Positions 22,211-32,898 of a stretch of DNA of 64,000 nucleotides are shown here, piece after piece; the first letter of the stretch is position 1; every line of letters begins with the position of its first letter. Both the position numbers and the translations under genes were made by a program. Origin of the DNA: Euborellia annulipes. Its lineage: Eukaryota > Arthropoda > Insecta > Dermaptera > Anisolabididae. The stretch spans positions 1 to 64,000 of the forward strand of contig JAKCPI010005063.1 of assembly GCA_023213315.1 (NCBI GenBank). Reading direction: 5' to 3'. Below the pieces are notes generated by a model. It was not told the DNA's origin and ran no database searches. It saw only the letters and a program-made list of their open reading frames with translations.

Positions 22211-22471
22211 TTCACTCTCTAGGGGGGAGGGGGGGTGCCTAACTTAAATATAAAATTTCAACCTCCTAGCTCAATTCCTTCATGCTTTAAATTGAACCCA
22301 AACAGACACACAGACAGAACATGTCGGGAAAACCACTTTTTTGTATTCAGGGGCCCTCAAAACGTGTATATCCATTAAAGTCTCGACATCGAATTTTCGA
22401 CATGAATCCAAAACTTTCTCTTATATATATATGTATATTAACTTATACATATAGGTAAGAGAAAGTAAAAA
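22211..22471 (-). repeat. R1 copy, hairpin-proximal part missing
   Basis: Starting near GGGGGGTGCCTAACTTAAAT, it runs through CAGACACACAGACAG and ends TACTTATACATATAGGTAAG with AGAAAGTAAAA. Confidence 0.88.
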
Positions 22472-23888
22472 TTCAAATCCGAATTGAGATTAGTTCTTTA
22501 TACAAAAAGATGCGGTAACTCACCCCAGTAAAATTCTAAGTGGACTAATCATATCTTACTTTTCTACCTAATAAAAAAAATCCCTACAAAATTCTGCACG
22601 GGATTCGATGGGTTCCTAAGTTACCCAGTGTTATTATTATCTCTTTATGAGAGTTTCGATATCTTCAAAAATTAATTCCGCCCCAGTAATAATAAATTTT
22701 AGAATGACATTAAAATGTTTCTACCCCAATATCCTATTTGCTAAATAGTGAATATAAATTTTAACTCAAACGGAATGCACTTAATTTTTAGTAAAATATT
22801 AAAAAACATTAATATCCCTGCGCATTATAGGGGATGGGGCATTAACCCCCCTGCTTAAGGCCTTCATACCTCCCCTCCCCCCTTTAAGGAAATGCGAGCC
22901 TTCACCGCGAAATTACTCTCAAAATAATTTGAATACATTTATAAATAATTATTTTAATTTTTATTTTATTTTAATTTTCAACCCTTAATCCACCCCTGTG
23001 TAAAAGTAGCCTATATTAAAGAAATTTGATTAACAAAAATATAGGCCATATAGAAAGTACCTATATAATGGTAAATAATGGTGACTTAAGATAAAAAATA
23101 AAAAACTAATTTTTTTTCAATGACACGTACACTCCCCCTCCCCCTTTCAACAGCTCATATTCTCCCTCTACCCTTAGTGAAATACAAAATATTTAATTTC
23201 ATATTCAAAAGAATCGTTTTTCGCAATCAAATTATATGTTTCTTTTCAACGATAAAATGCATAATAATTACCTTTAATAAGACTCTCAAGAGGGTGTGTT
23301 GGCTGACGGAGTGGTCAGGGTGGGTTACACTATATTAATTATTCACTTTGATTCACTTTAAACACAAAAAAAGAACAGCGCCTGCCGGCAGGCCGCGCAC
23401 TCGACTGAACGAGAGAGAGATAGACTTGTCTCTCTCTGTTTGTATAGGAATAAAAAGATGAAAATAACAATTCCCTTTTTATTAAAAGTAAAAAAATACC
23501 TTTTGCTCTTATCTAACTATATTTAGAGCTGAAAAAGAATGTCAACAAGTGATTTGGAATATTCCAAGGCCTTTCTTAAATAATCAACCCTTCATCCCTC
23601 CTAATCAACCCTTAATATAATAAAATAATAATAAATGCTATTTTTTGAATGTTTTCTATTTATTTGGCTTCGATTTAGCTAAAAAAAATTTTTAAAAACA
23701 TTTTTTTTTTTTTTTTCAATTTTTCAACCCCTTATCCAATCCTAATAAATAAAATAATTAACAATGCTATCGCCTTCAGCGAGCTTCGCGACTAGTCAGA
23801 AAAAAATTAAAACCCTGAGAAACTTCCCTGGATCCGCCTTTGGGTTTTACACATAGTATAATTTTCTAGTATGAGTCTTACTTAGGGC
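22472..23888. other. Unassigned DNA, partly C-rich
   Basis: Between the two hAT copies there is a C-rich stretch (22840-22890) and a GC segment with GGCTGACGGAGTGGTCAGGG at 23302, possibly a SINE A box. No gene is recognised. Confidence 0.5.
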
Positions 23889-24169
23889 CAGGTGGTTTTC
23901 AAACTTTATGTTACAACCCTCCCTTAAAAATATTTAATCGTATGACGCCCCCCGCCCCCACACACACATTTAACAAAATAATTCAAAAACAAAAATTTTT
24001 AATACTAAATTAAAAACTCCGTCCCAGAATTTTCTAAATTATTTTATTATTTTATTTATAAAACTAGCAATCATTTAGAAAATTGATCTTGGTGGCCAAT
24101 ATTCGCGCCTCCCCTTAGACTAGTCCGCGCCTCCCTAGGGAGGCGCGCCTCACAGTTTGGAAAACGCTG
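23889..24169. mobile_element. hAT-like element E2
   Basis: The ends CAGGTGGTTTTCAAACTTT and AGTTTGGAAAACGCTG enclose about 280 bp, 80% or so similar to E1 by eye. The right flank is CACTAAAC, identical to the left flank of E1. Its own left flank (CTTAGGGC) does not match. Confidence 0.8.
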
Positions 24170-24700
24170 CACTAAACTACTCACATTTTTGTTAAATATA
24201 ATTTTATATAATCGAACTTTGTTAAAAAAATATAAATATATATAATGAAATAGGATTGACAAATAAATATGAAATGAAAAAGAAAAATGAACAGATTTAT
24301 GCTGAGGAACTTTGACAGATGAAACATTCCTATTCGTTCTATTAATTATGTATTATTTGAGGTAAAATTACCTATTGAAAAATTGAAAAAAGTCGGTCAT
24401 AAAAGTCACTTTTTCAAAAAAAGTGTCTGCCAGACAAAAAAGCCCAAAAAAGTCGCAAAAGTCGGAAAATCTCAAAAAACGTTTCTTTTTGTGAGATCAG
24501 TGAAGAAAATCTGGAAAAGTCTCAAAATTGACAAAAGTCAAAAGAATTTTTTTCCCTTCTCTAAATATAAGTAGGCTAATAATTTTTATCTTTCATTAGA
24601 CGTCCGCGGCCCAGTTCCGCGGGAATCGCTGACTTTAATTAATATTTAATTTCAATATATCAATAAAATCATGTTTTATAAAAAGATTATCTTTAGTAAT
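24170..24700. other. Unassigned DNA, AAAAGTC-rich
   Basis: Short AAAAGTC/AAAAGTCGC words repeat irregularly at 24395-24550. The sequence CAGATTTATGCTGAGGAACT at 24292 is shared with 17707. No gene is seen. Confidence 0.5.
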
Positions 24701-24950
24701 GTTGGGTTGTGGGGATGCAGCCAAAGAGGTTTTGGACCAATGAAAATACCAATTCCAATAAGAGACGTTTCGGCGAGAATTTTATTTTGCAATCTTCAGT
24801 CGTTCAGGAATTTTCATGTTTATATGTGTCATTTGAAAAATTCGATTTGGAGTGGCTCAGAGATTCGAAGTAAAAAAAAATTTCTCTTATTAGAATTGGT
24901 ATTTTCATTGGTCCAAAATCTCTTTGCTCATCCTTTGGCTGCAACCCAAC
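24701..24950. mobile_element. 250-bp foldback element with a hammerhead-like motif inside
   Basis: GTTGGGTTG, CAGCCAAAG and TTGGACCAATGAAAATACCA at the left recur inverted at the right, ending CAACCCAAC. The centre holds a motif at 24764-24799 (minus) reading CTGAAGA, then about 20 bases, then GAAACGT. Confidence 0.7.
24764..24799 (-). ncRNA. Hammerhead-like motif, weak stem II
   Basis: CTGAAGA and GAAACGTCTC are present on the minus strand, but the intervening TTGCAAAATAAAATTCTCGC pairs poorly. It is probably a decayed copy. Confidence 0.4.
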
Positions 24951-24966
24951 AATACAATATCTACAC

Positions 24967-25208
24967 CAAGGGCGGATTCAGAGGTGTTTCTCGGGGGGGG
25001 GGGGGGTATCTGGGGTGACTGGTCGCACAACACACAATTTTTTCTCAATTTCGGTAATTTAAAGGCGCATTCTGTACTTGTTTGCCAGAATATAAATACA
25101 AATCAAATTTTTTTATTAATTTTTGAAATTTTACATTAAAAATAATTTTTTTTTTTTCAAATCTCTGGGGGGGGGGTAATTACCCCCTTTACCCCCTCCC
25201 CGCCCTTG
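24967..25208. mobile_element. G-tract hAT-type MITE, TSD imperfect
   Basis: The ends CAAGGGCGGATTCAG and CCCCGCCCTTG are inverted, with G13 and C-rich tracts inside. Flanks ATCTACAC and ATCTTGAG match at only part of eight positions. It belongs with 15989, 29862, 37520 and 53857. Confidence 0.7.
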
Positions 25209-25774
25209 ATCTTGAGCCACTAACTCATCCACAAAATTATCTTTAGGTTGACTGAAATTGAATATTTACAAATCAGTTGTCAGTCGAATAAAATCTTGAA
25301 ACATCTCGCAAAAAAAACTCAACTTCTCTATATTTATTTTTTTATGTTATTTTTTACAAAAACAAGAACAAGTTTTCTAATTAGAAACGGCTAGTCGTTG
25401 TTGCCATAATTTATTGAAACGCCCATTTTTGGGAATGCATTTGCAATTATAAGAATGCACTTGTTCTATTGTTTTGTTCTTTTCTCTTTCTTTAGTGCGA
25501 ATTGAAAGAAAAGAAAAAAAAAAAAAAACATTTCATAAAAACAAACAAAACAATTCAATTGCCTTTATTTGATTTTTTAATTGATGACAAGTCAAGAATC
25601 TTAATTAAGTGTTATGTTTATTTATTTATTTTTCTTTATTTGTTAAATATAAATTATTAAAGCCGTGCGTTGCTAAAAAAATTTAATGACGTCAGCCAGG
25701 TAGAAGAAATCGGCTGTCGATCTCAGTCATTACTTTTCTTAATTATACCAACGCTGATAAGATTTGCTTTCAAA
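25209..25774. other. Unassigned A+T-rich DNA
   Basis: The end of this stretch (25690-25720) contains TGACGTCAGCCAGGT, a CRE-like sequence. A related TCAGCCAGG occurs at 55817. No gene is seen. Confidence 0.5.
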
Positions 25775-25863
25775 TAGAAAAATCTGGTGGGACTTAACCC
25801 ACAGCACACAACTTTCTCTAACCTTCGAAAGTTGTGTACTGTGCTGTCACTCCAGATTTTTTT
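25775..25863. repeat. R1 terminal hairpin, solo
   Basis: AAAAATCTGGTGGGACTTA pairs with GTCACTCCAGATTTTT around CACAACTTTCTC/AAAGTTGTG. It is almost intact but has no R1 body. Confidence 0.85.
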
Positions 25864-25871
25864 CGTTTCGA

Positions 25872-25982
25872 CATATACCATCAAGAGAAAAGATATTGGA
25901 CAATATGGCGGCTACCTGCCATAAGGCTCAAATGCCAGGTAGCCGCCATCTTGTACAAAATCTTTTCTCTGCATGGTATATA
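25872..25982. repeat. Foldback hairpin with GGCGGCTACCTGCC arms
   Basis: TATACCATCAAGAGAAAAGAT and ATATGGCGGCTACCTG on the left are mirrored by CAGGTAGCCGCCAT and AAATCTTTTCTCTGCATGG on the right, with a 15-bp loop. It directly abuts the R1 hairpin. The stem is unrelated to R1. Confidence 0.8.
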
Positions 25983-26056
25983 TAATTTCCCATAGCATCT
26001 TAATTCCAAACTTGACCACTTGCATTTCATAGATGACGCTAAATGCGTCTATTGCA

Positions 26057-26470
26057 AATAAGAGAAAGTAAAAATCTGAAATATTACATCAGTAAAGTGT
26101 ACTTCAAACACGTTTTAGGAAAAAAATTATTAATATACTTTTTAAAAAACATCTAAAAAATAGTTGATTTATGAATTTTAATCAAAAATGTTCCAGCGAA
26201 TTTTGAGAAATTCGAAAAAAAACTGAAAAAGTACTTAAATAAAATACTAGTACTTTTTGTCCGATTTTGTTCAAAGGTTTATCTGAACTATCAGGGAAAG
26301 TACCTGACTTAAAATATAAAATTTCAACCTCGTAGCTCATTTTCTTTATGCTTAAAACTGACCCTGAACTCAGGGGACTTCAAAACATGTATTTCCATCA
26401 AAATCTCAACATTAAATGTCTGACATGAATCCAACATTTTCCATACATTAACATAAGAGAAAGTAAAAAA
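26057..26470 (-). repeat. R1 copy lacking the terminal hairpin
   Basis: The body runs from AGTACTAGTATTTT and GTACCTGACTTAAAATATA to CATAAGAGAAAGTAAAA. An extra AAGAGAAAGTAAAA lies at the hairpin side (26059), so both ends carry the same sequence. Confidence 0.85.
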
Positions 26471-27336
26471 TATGGTTTTAGAGTTGCATGACCCAATGAT
26501 TCCTTATTTATTTATTATCCAAAATTTCCTCCTCATTGGAGTGTGAAATCGTTATCCCTAGACCAACCAGAACAACATTCCATAATAGAAGACATCGATA
26601 ATGCTTGGGCAGTGATCCGACAAACCCTTTCTCAACCCTAATACAGACAAGAGAACAGCAACGAACCCTTTACTATCTCTCTCTCTCTCCTGTTACATGC
26701 TCAGAATGGATGTTGTCGTCTTATGCAAATTAATCACCCATCCTTTCATTATTATTATTATATAAAGTAACACACATCAGGTAAGACTTATCTAATTAAA
26801 AGAAGCAAACAAATGAAAATGTTGAGACTTTACTTTTTTTAGAAGACAGGAATTAACCAGTAAAAAATAATTTATAAATAAAGTTTCTAGTTCTCTTGAG
26901 CTTTAGTCCAAGGACATAATAAGGGAGATAGGGCCCCTTTTTCCCTCTTCGAAATGAATAGCAAATTAATAAAATGGAAGGTAGTTTATCTTGACATATT
27001 AAAAAATAAAAATAAACATTTATCTTTCGTCTTTTAATATTCAGTATAGTGATTGGGGGAGGGGAAGGTAGTGAATAAAAATCAGAGCAAATGTAGGTTT
27101 AAAACGGCACACCCCTACCCCACCCAAAGAAAAAAATCTACGCTTTAGTCGGAAAATGACTCCCAAAATCATCACTTGCAGTTTATTGATTAAACATTTA
27201 TTTCAGCCAAGTGTAGTTGAAATATACAAAAACTTTGAATAAAAAAAAATTTAAGCCATTCCCTAGCAAAATTAACAACATTCATCGAAAAAATACCTAG
27301 CAATAGGCTACATAATAAGAGAAGAGAAGTTAATGT
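26471..27336. other. Unassigned DNA
   Basis: The stretch 26520-26770 is unique and moderately GC. The rest is A+T-rich, with TTCCCTCTTCG and C-rich parts near 27110. No gene is recognised. Confidence 0.5.
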
Positions 27337-27869
27337 TAAAAATCTGGTGTGACTGGCGCACAGCACACAACTTTCTCTTACCTTTTGTAATCGAAAGTTG
27401 TGTGCTGTGCTTGTCACAACCGATTTTTTGTGTCGACATGTATTTAGTTTCCGACAGTATGGATACATTCGATTTTCAAGATCTACAATTTATAAGTATG
27501 GGAAAATATTTATATTTTGTTACCATGGCAACCATTTCTCCTATCATTTCTATGGAGTACAAGAGTAAAGTGGTCTTCAGAAGATTTCAATGACAAAATG
27601 AGAATATACATTTAATTGGGAATCTAAAAAATAATTGATTTTTGAATTAAAAAAAAAATCGTTGGAGCGAATTTAGAGAAAATCCAAAAAAACCGAAAAA
27701 GTGCTTCAGTAAAGTACTAGTACTCTTTGGTCGATTTTGTTCAAAAGCTTCGTGTCACGTCCCATTGGGGTACCTAACTTAAATATAAAATTTCAACCTC
27801 CTAGCTCTTTTCGTTCTTGAGATATATTGTTCACCCTCAGACAGACCATGTCGTGAAAATCACTTTTTA
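27337..27869 (-). repeat. R1 copy, hairpin half, split by an insertion
   Basis: The copy is complete from the hairpin (AAATCTGGTGTGACTGG) through GGTTGCCATGGTAACA (read on the complement) to CATGTCGTGAAAATCACT. There it is interrupted at a TA by the element 27870-29435. The other half resumes at 29436. Confidence 0.93.
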
Positions 27870-29435
27870 CACTGTAAAAAAAAATATGAATTTTCATTCA
27901 TATCTCATAAACTTTGGTGGTTTAATTTTAATAGACCTAGGATATGAGTTAAAATTAATATACAAGTATATGAATAAGTATCGCTTTAAAAAAAATATGA
28001 ATTTTCCTTCTTTTTTCACAAACTTTCGTAGTTTAATTTTAATACACCCAGAATGTGAATTAAAATTAATATAAAAGTTTATGAACAAATTACCAACTTT
28101 TAAACTTATCTTTTTCTTTGTGTGCCGCCAAATTTTGAAATCGTTAAAAGTGTACCGCGACAAGTTGAGAATCACTGGTCTAAACGTTCTCAAATAACTC
28201 GACTACCTCAAGGAATTTGTATTAATATTATTTTATAATTATTTTAAGGAAACTTGAAATTATTCTTTTAAAATTCATTTCCAAAATCTATATTGATTAA
28301 ATTCTGGTTTGAAATTCGCGCTCTAAACTATTTAAATATTTATGAAGTCATACCAATTAAATAATTTTTATAAAGTAATTCAACTAAATAGCTATAGAAA
28401 TTAAAATTAAAATTAACAATTTCACCAAAATAATTAATTTTAAAATATACAAGAAATTGGTTAGGTTGGCACCAGGTTGGCACCAAATTCTGTTTTTGAA
28501 GTAGCTGATTTAACGCATAGATAATTGAACGTGTATTATTATTTAAAATGAAATATAAATATTTAATCAATATATTGAAATAGGAACATTTTACTAACAA
28601 AATCGTAAGTATTGAATTTGAATTTTTTCATTGAAATTTTTTTTTCTCAATTTCAAATCAATTTTTGTTTGTCATTTTCAGGTGAGGTTAGTCTCCAACC
28701 AGGGAATAAACTCCAATCATACTGCAAATGAAATGTAACTCTTTATTACTTCTCAAAGAAGATGAAAATCGACATATTCTTTGTATTAAATTATTAAAAT
28801 GATTTGTATTTGTGTTTAATTTACTTGGAAATGTATAAAAATTTATTTTTTGATACAAATTTATTATTTTAATACTTTAATTTGTTTTATTATTTAGTAA
28901 AATTGTATATTTTAATATAATATAATTTTTTTTTAATAAATAAAAAATAAAATAAATAAAAAAAAACTATTATTTCACCTAGACCACTCACTTTCCCTCA
29001 AAAGTATAAACTCGTAAGGACTTTAATTTTTGTTTATTAAAGCTTTTGTGGTTTGAAATATTATTATTAGGAGAATTTTTAATTATAGACCACATATTTG
29101 TATTAAATATTTATTAAAAATATATATATTTGTACAGTATTTATATATTTTTAATAAATATTTAATACAAATATGTGGTCTTAATTAAAAGTTCTCCTAC
29201 TTTCATTTTTCACAAAAAAGTATATTATTTCTCATAAACCCGTAATTTAAATTTCATATACCAAAAATGAATTTTTTCATATACCCGAATATGAAAAATT
29301 TCATATCTGGGTTTGTGAAAATTCATTTTTGGTATATGACCTTTCTCATATACCCAAAATGAATATTCATAAACAGTTTGTGTAACAGACTTCCTATACA
29401 TGTGTATGAATCTGGCTCGAAAATTTTTAACAGTG
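27870..29435. mobile_element. 1566-bp TA-flanked element inserted in R1
   Basis: The ends CACTGTAAAAA and TTTTTAACAGTG are short inverted repeats flanked by TA (27868-27869, 29436-29437), as in Tc1/mariner-type insertions. The left part holds two tandem copies of about 97 bp (27880 and 27988), each ending AAAATTAATATA. The right part has ATGAATTTTTTCATAT-type repeats. No transposase is visible. It includes a hAT-end-like GTTGAGAATCACTGG (28163) and a nested hairpin. Confidence 0.85.
29069..29198. repeat. Nested 130-bp hairpin
   Basis: AGGAGAATTTTTAATTATAG and CCACATATTTGTATTAAAT on the left are mirrored on the right, ending AAAGTTCTCCT. It lies inside the 27870-29435 element. Confidence 0.85.
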
Positions 29436-29520
29436 TAGATTCAGGGGACCTCAAAACGTGTATATCCATTAAAATCTCGACATCGAATTTTTGACATGAA
29501 TCCAATACTTTCTCTCTTTC
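29436..29520 (-). repeat. R1 copy, distal half after the insertion
   Basis: It resumes with GATTCAGGGGACCTCAAAAC and ends at AATACTTTCTCTCT, where the hammerhead-bearing block at 29530 begins. The GTAAGAGAAAG terminus is missing. Confidence 0.9.
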
Positions 29521-29538
29521 ACTCCCGCTCCTATAAGT

Positions 29539-29572
29539 CAACGTTTCGGAGTTCAAACGACTCCTTTTTCAG
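29539..29572 (-). ncRNA. Hammerhead-like motif
   Basis: The minus strand reads CTGAAAA, A, GGAGT...ACTCC, GAAACGTTGAC. One core G is replaced by A. Stem II is a perfect 5 bp. Confidence 0.5.
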
Positions 29573-29744
29573 GACTTTATAGTAACAAAATAAAAGTACA
29601 TATCTTAGATTACAATGGTTTTTAATATAAATTGTAACTCTAACTTTATAGTAACAAAATAAAAGTACATATCTTAGATTACAATGGTTTTTAATATAAA
29701 TTGTAATCTAAGATATGTACTTTTATTTTGTGTACTATAAGGTC

Positions 29745-29775
29745 CTGAAGAAGGAGTCGTTTGAACTCCGCGTTG
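29745..29775 (+). ncRNA. Hammerhead-like motif lacking GAAA
   Basis: CTGAAGA, A, GGAGT...ACTCC is intact, but GAAAC has lost three A (CTCCGCGTTGAC). It should be inactive. Confidence 0.5.
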
Positions 29776-29861
29776 ACGAATAGCGGGTCGTAGAAATCCG
29801 AATAAATTGGCTTGAATATTATCTTCAGAATTTTATTTATCTACAATTGAAATATTCATAT

Positions 29862-30051
29862 CAGGGCCGGATCTAGGGGGGGGGAGGGCAGTGGGTGCGT
29901 GTTTCCCGGGCGGCAGATTTTAGGGGGCGGCATTAAAGAAAGATTTACTAAAAAAAAGGTAAAATGATATGAATTTTGTTTAGAAAATTTTAAGGAGAGG
30001 GCGGCAAATTAAATTTTGCCCCCTCTAAAAAATCTCGTAGTTCCGGCCCTG
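29862..30051. mobile_element. hAT-type MITE with 8-bp TSD ATTCATAT
   Basis: The ends CAGGGCCGGATCTAG and GTAGTTCCGGCCCTG enclose 190 bp with internal G tracts and GGGCGGCA. Exact direct repeats ATTCATAT lie at 29854-29861 and 30052-30059. Confidence 0.9.
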
Positions 30052-30839
30052 ATTCATATAATAAGTATACAATAAAGTAGGGGATGCAAATATCAATTAA
30101 GGCTTAAAAAGCCTTTCTCGGTATATAATCTTTATACATTAAAAAAAAATATAAAATAAAACATACATTAATTAAATACATGTAATTTGTTTTTTTAAAT
30201 ATGTCAACTATTTGATGATATCAAAGCCGTGTTTATTCAAAATGAATTTCCAAAAACAAATTCCGAGAAATGATGAATTACAACCCATATTATTCCTCAA
30301 AAATATCAATTGAGCTTTAGAGAGAAAGAGAGAACAAAAGGGCTCTGACGTCACTACTAATCTACCTTTGCCGAAACGAAACGAAAACAATAGACGAAAA
30401 GTGACTCTTCCACCTCCACCCCCCCACCCCCTTCCACAACCACCATCAGCATCATCACCCAATTCTTCTCTGTCAGTGCCAATTGCTTGCATTCAACGCC
30501 CACATACATTTACATATGTCAAGTGCTCACTTACCTTTCCTTTCTTTCTTCCTACTCGCTATTTCCCCCCCCCTACCCCCTCCCTCCGTCTCTCTCTTTC
30601 GATATTATTTTTTCATTCTTTAATATATGCAAATAAAATATCCGCGTATGATATTTAAATTTAAAATAAAAAAACTGTAAAAACGATTTTATTAGTAAAT
30701 CATCATAATTTACTAAAACTTATTGCAATATTAGATTATTATTATCGCATGTTTTTTTTTCTTTCAGCAGTCTTTCGGCATCTGAGGCCATATAGACTTT
30801 AAAGGGTTTTTTTTATGTTAACATGTGATCTAGGCACAT
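30052..30839. other. Unassigned DNA with pyrimidine-rich stretch
   Basis: The part 30320-30600 is C/T-rich on the plus strand, with CCACCTCCACCCCCCCACCC and a TGACGTCA at 30348. No gene is recognised; open frames here are low-complexity. Confidence 0.5.
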
Positions 30840-30970
30840 TTATTTATGCCAACTGCTATCCAGTTAATTTATATAAATATTTAACGGACGCCTGGAATAC
30901 GAACCCACTCCCCTTGGCTTTTGAGGTTATCAATATTGACATTTTTTTTAACCTCTCGGTCACGGGGTGG
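30840..30970 (-). repeat. tRNA-derived SINE fragment
   Basis: On the minus strand GGGAGTGGGTTCGTATTCCA gives a B box. Upstream CCTCAAAAGCCAAGG resembles the head-to-B-box spacer of 33098. The A box is not clear. Confidence 0.55.
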
Positions 30971-31129
30971 GGAGTCAAAATCCTGACATAAAAGAAAAAC
31001 CTTCGCTCGGGTAACTCGCCATTCACGTATTCACAGAAAATGAGCATGTGAGTGAATTTTAAACATTTATTATTTGTTATAGAAGAGAGAATGTTGTGTA
31101 TTTGTATAAAAGAGAAATTTTTGTTTAAG

Positions 31130-31220
31130 GTCTTTTTCGAAATCTGAGGCATTTAGATTTCAATACAATTGAAATAAATTTTTTTTTGCCTGGGACGGGA
31201 TGCGAACCCTCGACCTTTAG
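31130..31220 (-). repeat. tRNA-derived SINE fragment
   Basis: On the minus strand GAGGGTTCGCATCCCGTCCC is the B box and its flank. The tail reads CTAAATGCCTCAGATTTCG and AAAAAGACCT, matching the copy at 33098. Confidence 0.7.
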
Positions 31221-32819
31221 CCCCAGAAAGAGAAATTAATGACATTTATTTAATTGTGAAATGAATTAAATAATAAGCAACCCGTTGAAAGGGTTTTCTA
31301 AAAGAAAACTCATCTAACAATATTTGTGCATTCCAAATTCGATTATCTTTTCTTTTGAACATTTCACGATCTAAGAAAAATAGTGGCGAAAACGAAATAT
31401 CAAAATTTCAAGCCTAATAACTTCACTCAATAAATTTTAAACTGAAACTTCAATAGAGCAAGTTGGCTTCATGTTCCTCAGTCGTTACAAAATACTTCTC
31501 CGTTTAAACTATTGAGAGAGCAAAGTTTCACAAAGCTCAACAAAATTGATCGGGAACAAGAAAAAAGCGGCTTTCGAGACGACTAGTCTTAATTAGAGAT
31601 GTTCGATTATGGAAAAAAAATAATCGATTATCAATTATTGGATCAGGACAGAGGAAAAAAAATATTTCTATTTTTCCCTCTCGCCAAAATCATTTGACCT
31701 TTTTTTTTTTAAGTAAAACGAACGAAAATGTTTTTGTGAAATTTCCATTTTTTCAAGAAAAGTCAGGAAGTGAAGGGGTCGAGATTACATTGAACATCTT
31801 GAAAATAGTATATTAAAGACGATTCATTCAGGGCGAAGAAAATTTGATGATGAAGCCTTCGTTGTTTTTGATATTGAAGATCTTCATTGCTTCTGCTCCT
31901 TCATACTTATTTAGATTCTCTACCCTCACTTACGGAAATAACTTGACTTGCTCCTCAACTTGCCTCTGATAATTCATTAATTAACTGCTGGTTTGAGTCA
32001 CAACCCTAAAATAATCCTTTCTGAAATTATCCACATCACGTTAATTAATTCTTGATCGATTTTAATTAATACCCGCCAAAGGGCAGAGAAAAGGGAATCT
32101 AACGTCTGCTTTTCAAGAGGCAAAACGCTCTTAAATATGTACGAAAATATTTCGTTAAATACAAACAAATAATATCAAAGATGAGTGGGACACAACTATA
32201 TTCTCTTTAATAGCTTTTAAATAACTCCGTATTGATTTCTAAATACATAATATGTAATAAGCAGTTAGTGTAACAACAAGACAAGATTGACAAGATGTCA
32301 AGCCTGTTAAGTAACGAATAAATAAATAAATAAATAAAAACTAGGTTGCAATTCAATATTCTAGAAAGTGAATGAATTTATTATTGATTCATTCATTCAT
32401 TTTCATTTAAGGCGATGTGTCTCGATCTGGATCTACTGATCAACAGGAGGAGAGGGGGATGTGATGATTCACCATTAAAGAGAGATGCAGATGCATTTGA
32501 TCCCCCTTCCCCAGAAGGCATTCCCTCTTGTCAAGTCCATCTGATTGATTCACCTGATAGGATCAAAGCCATTTATATATCATAACGGTAGGATTATTAT
32601 TATGATTTTTTTTAATTAACTAAAATTAAGAATTGGATTTCAATTTCAACTTTTCAATTTTGTTTTATAAAAATACAGTTTGAATTCTAACATTTTATTC
32701 ATTAATTTTGTAGAGAAAAATTGCGGAGACTTAAAAAATAGTGTCAAATAAACTTTTGATTTTAATTTTTTAAGCTTCCACAGATGTTTCATTTTATTGT
32801 GAATTCTTTGTAAAAATTT
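31221..32819. other. Unassigned DNA with a possible regulatory block
   Basis: The part 32400-32590 is unique and GC-balanced. It carries CATTTGATC and GGATCAAAGCC (TCF/LEF-like), paired TGATTGATTCACC and CTGATCAACAGG. It looks like a conserved non-coding block. A (TAAA)n lies near 32320. No gene is recognised. Confidence 0.45.
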
Positions 32820-32840
32820 CAACGTTTCAGCTACCCTCAG
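32820..32840 (-). ncRNA. Hammerhead-like remnant
   Basis: CTGAGGGTAGCTGAAACGTT on the minus strand keeps part of the core but stem II is nearly gone. It pairs with the intact motif at 32907 as an inverted partner. Confidence 0.3.
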
Positions 32841-32898
32841 GTATAATTCAGCCTAAGATGTCACGGATCTGTAACACTTCGGATAAGATTGTTTGTGA

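Larger units (their letters stand above)
29530..29790. mobile_element. Hammerhead-bearing inverted/tandem block
   Basis: A 61-bp sequence starting TTTATAGTAACAAAATAAAA is tandemly duplicated (29576, 29644) and its tail is inverted at 29697-29740. Hammerhead-like motifs in opposite orientation close both sides. This looks like a rearranged Penelope-like terminal region. Confidence 0.6.

Noticed and set aside
24671..25139. 115- and 71-codon frames
   Set aside because: They read through a foldback element and a G-tract hAT MITE. Gly-rich stretches come from the G13 run.
27817..28193. Two similar frames repeating LILI..ELKLI
   Set aside because: The internal repetition comes from tandem 97-bp units inside the TA-flanked element, not from a repeat protein.
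30208..30658. 94- and 96-codon frames with Gly- or Pro-rich runs
   Set aside because: They are products of a C-rich low-complexity tract on opposite strands. No domain is visible.
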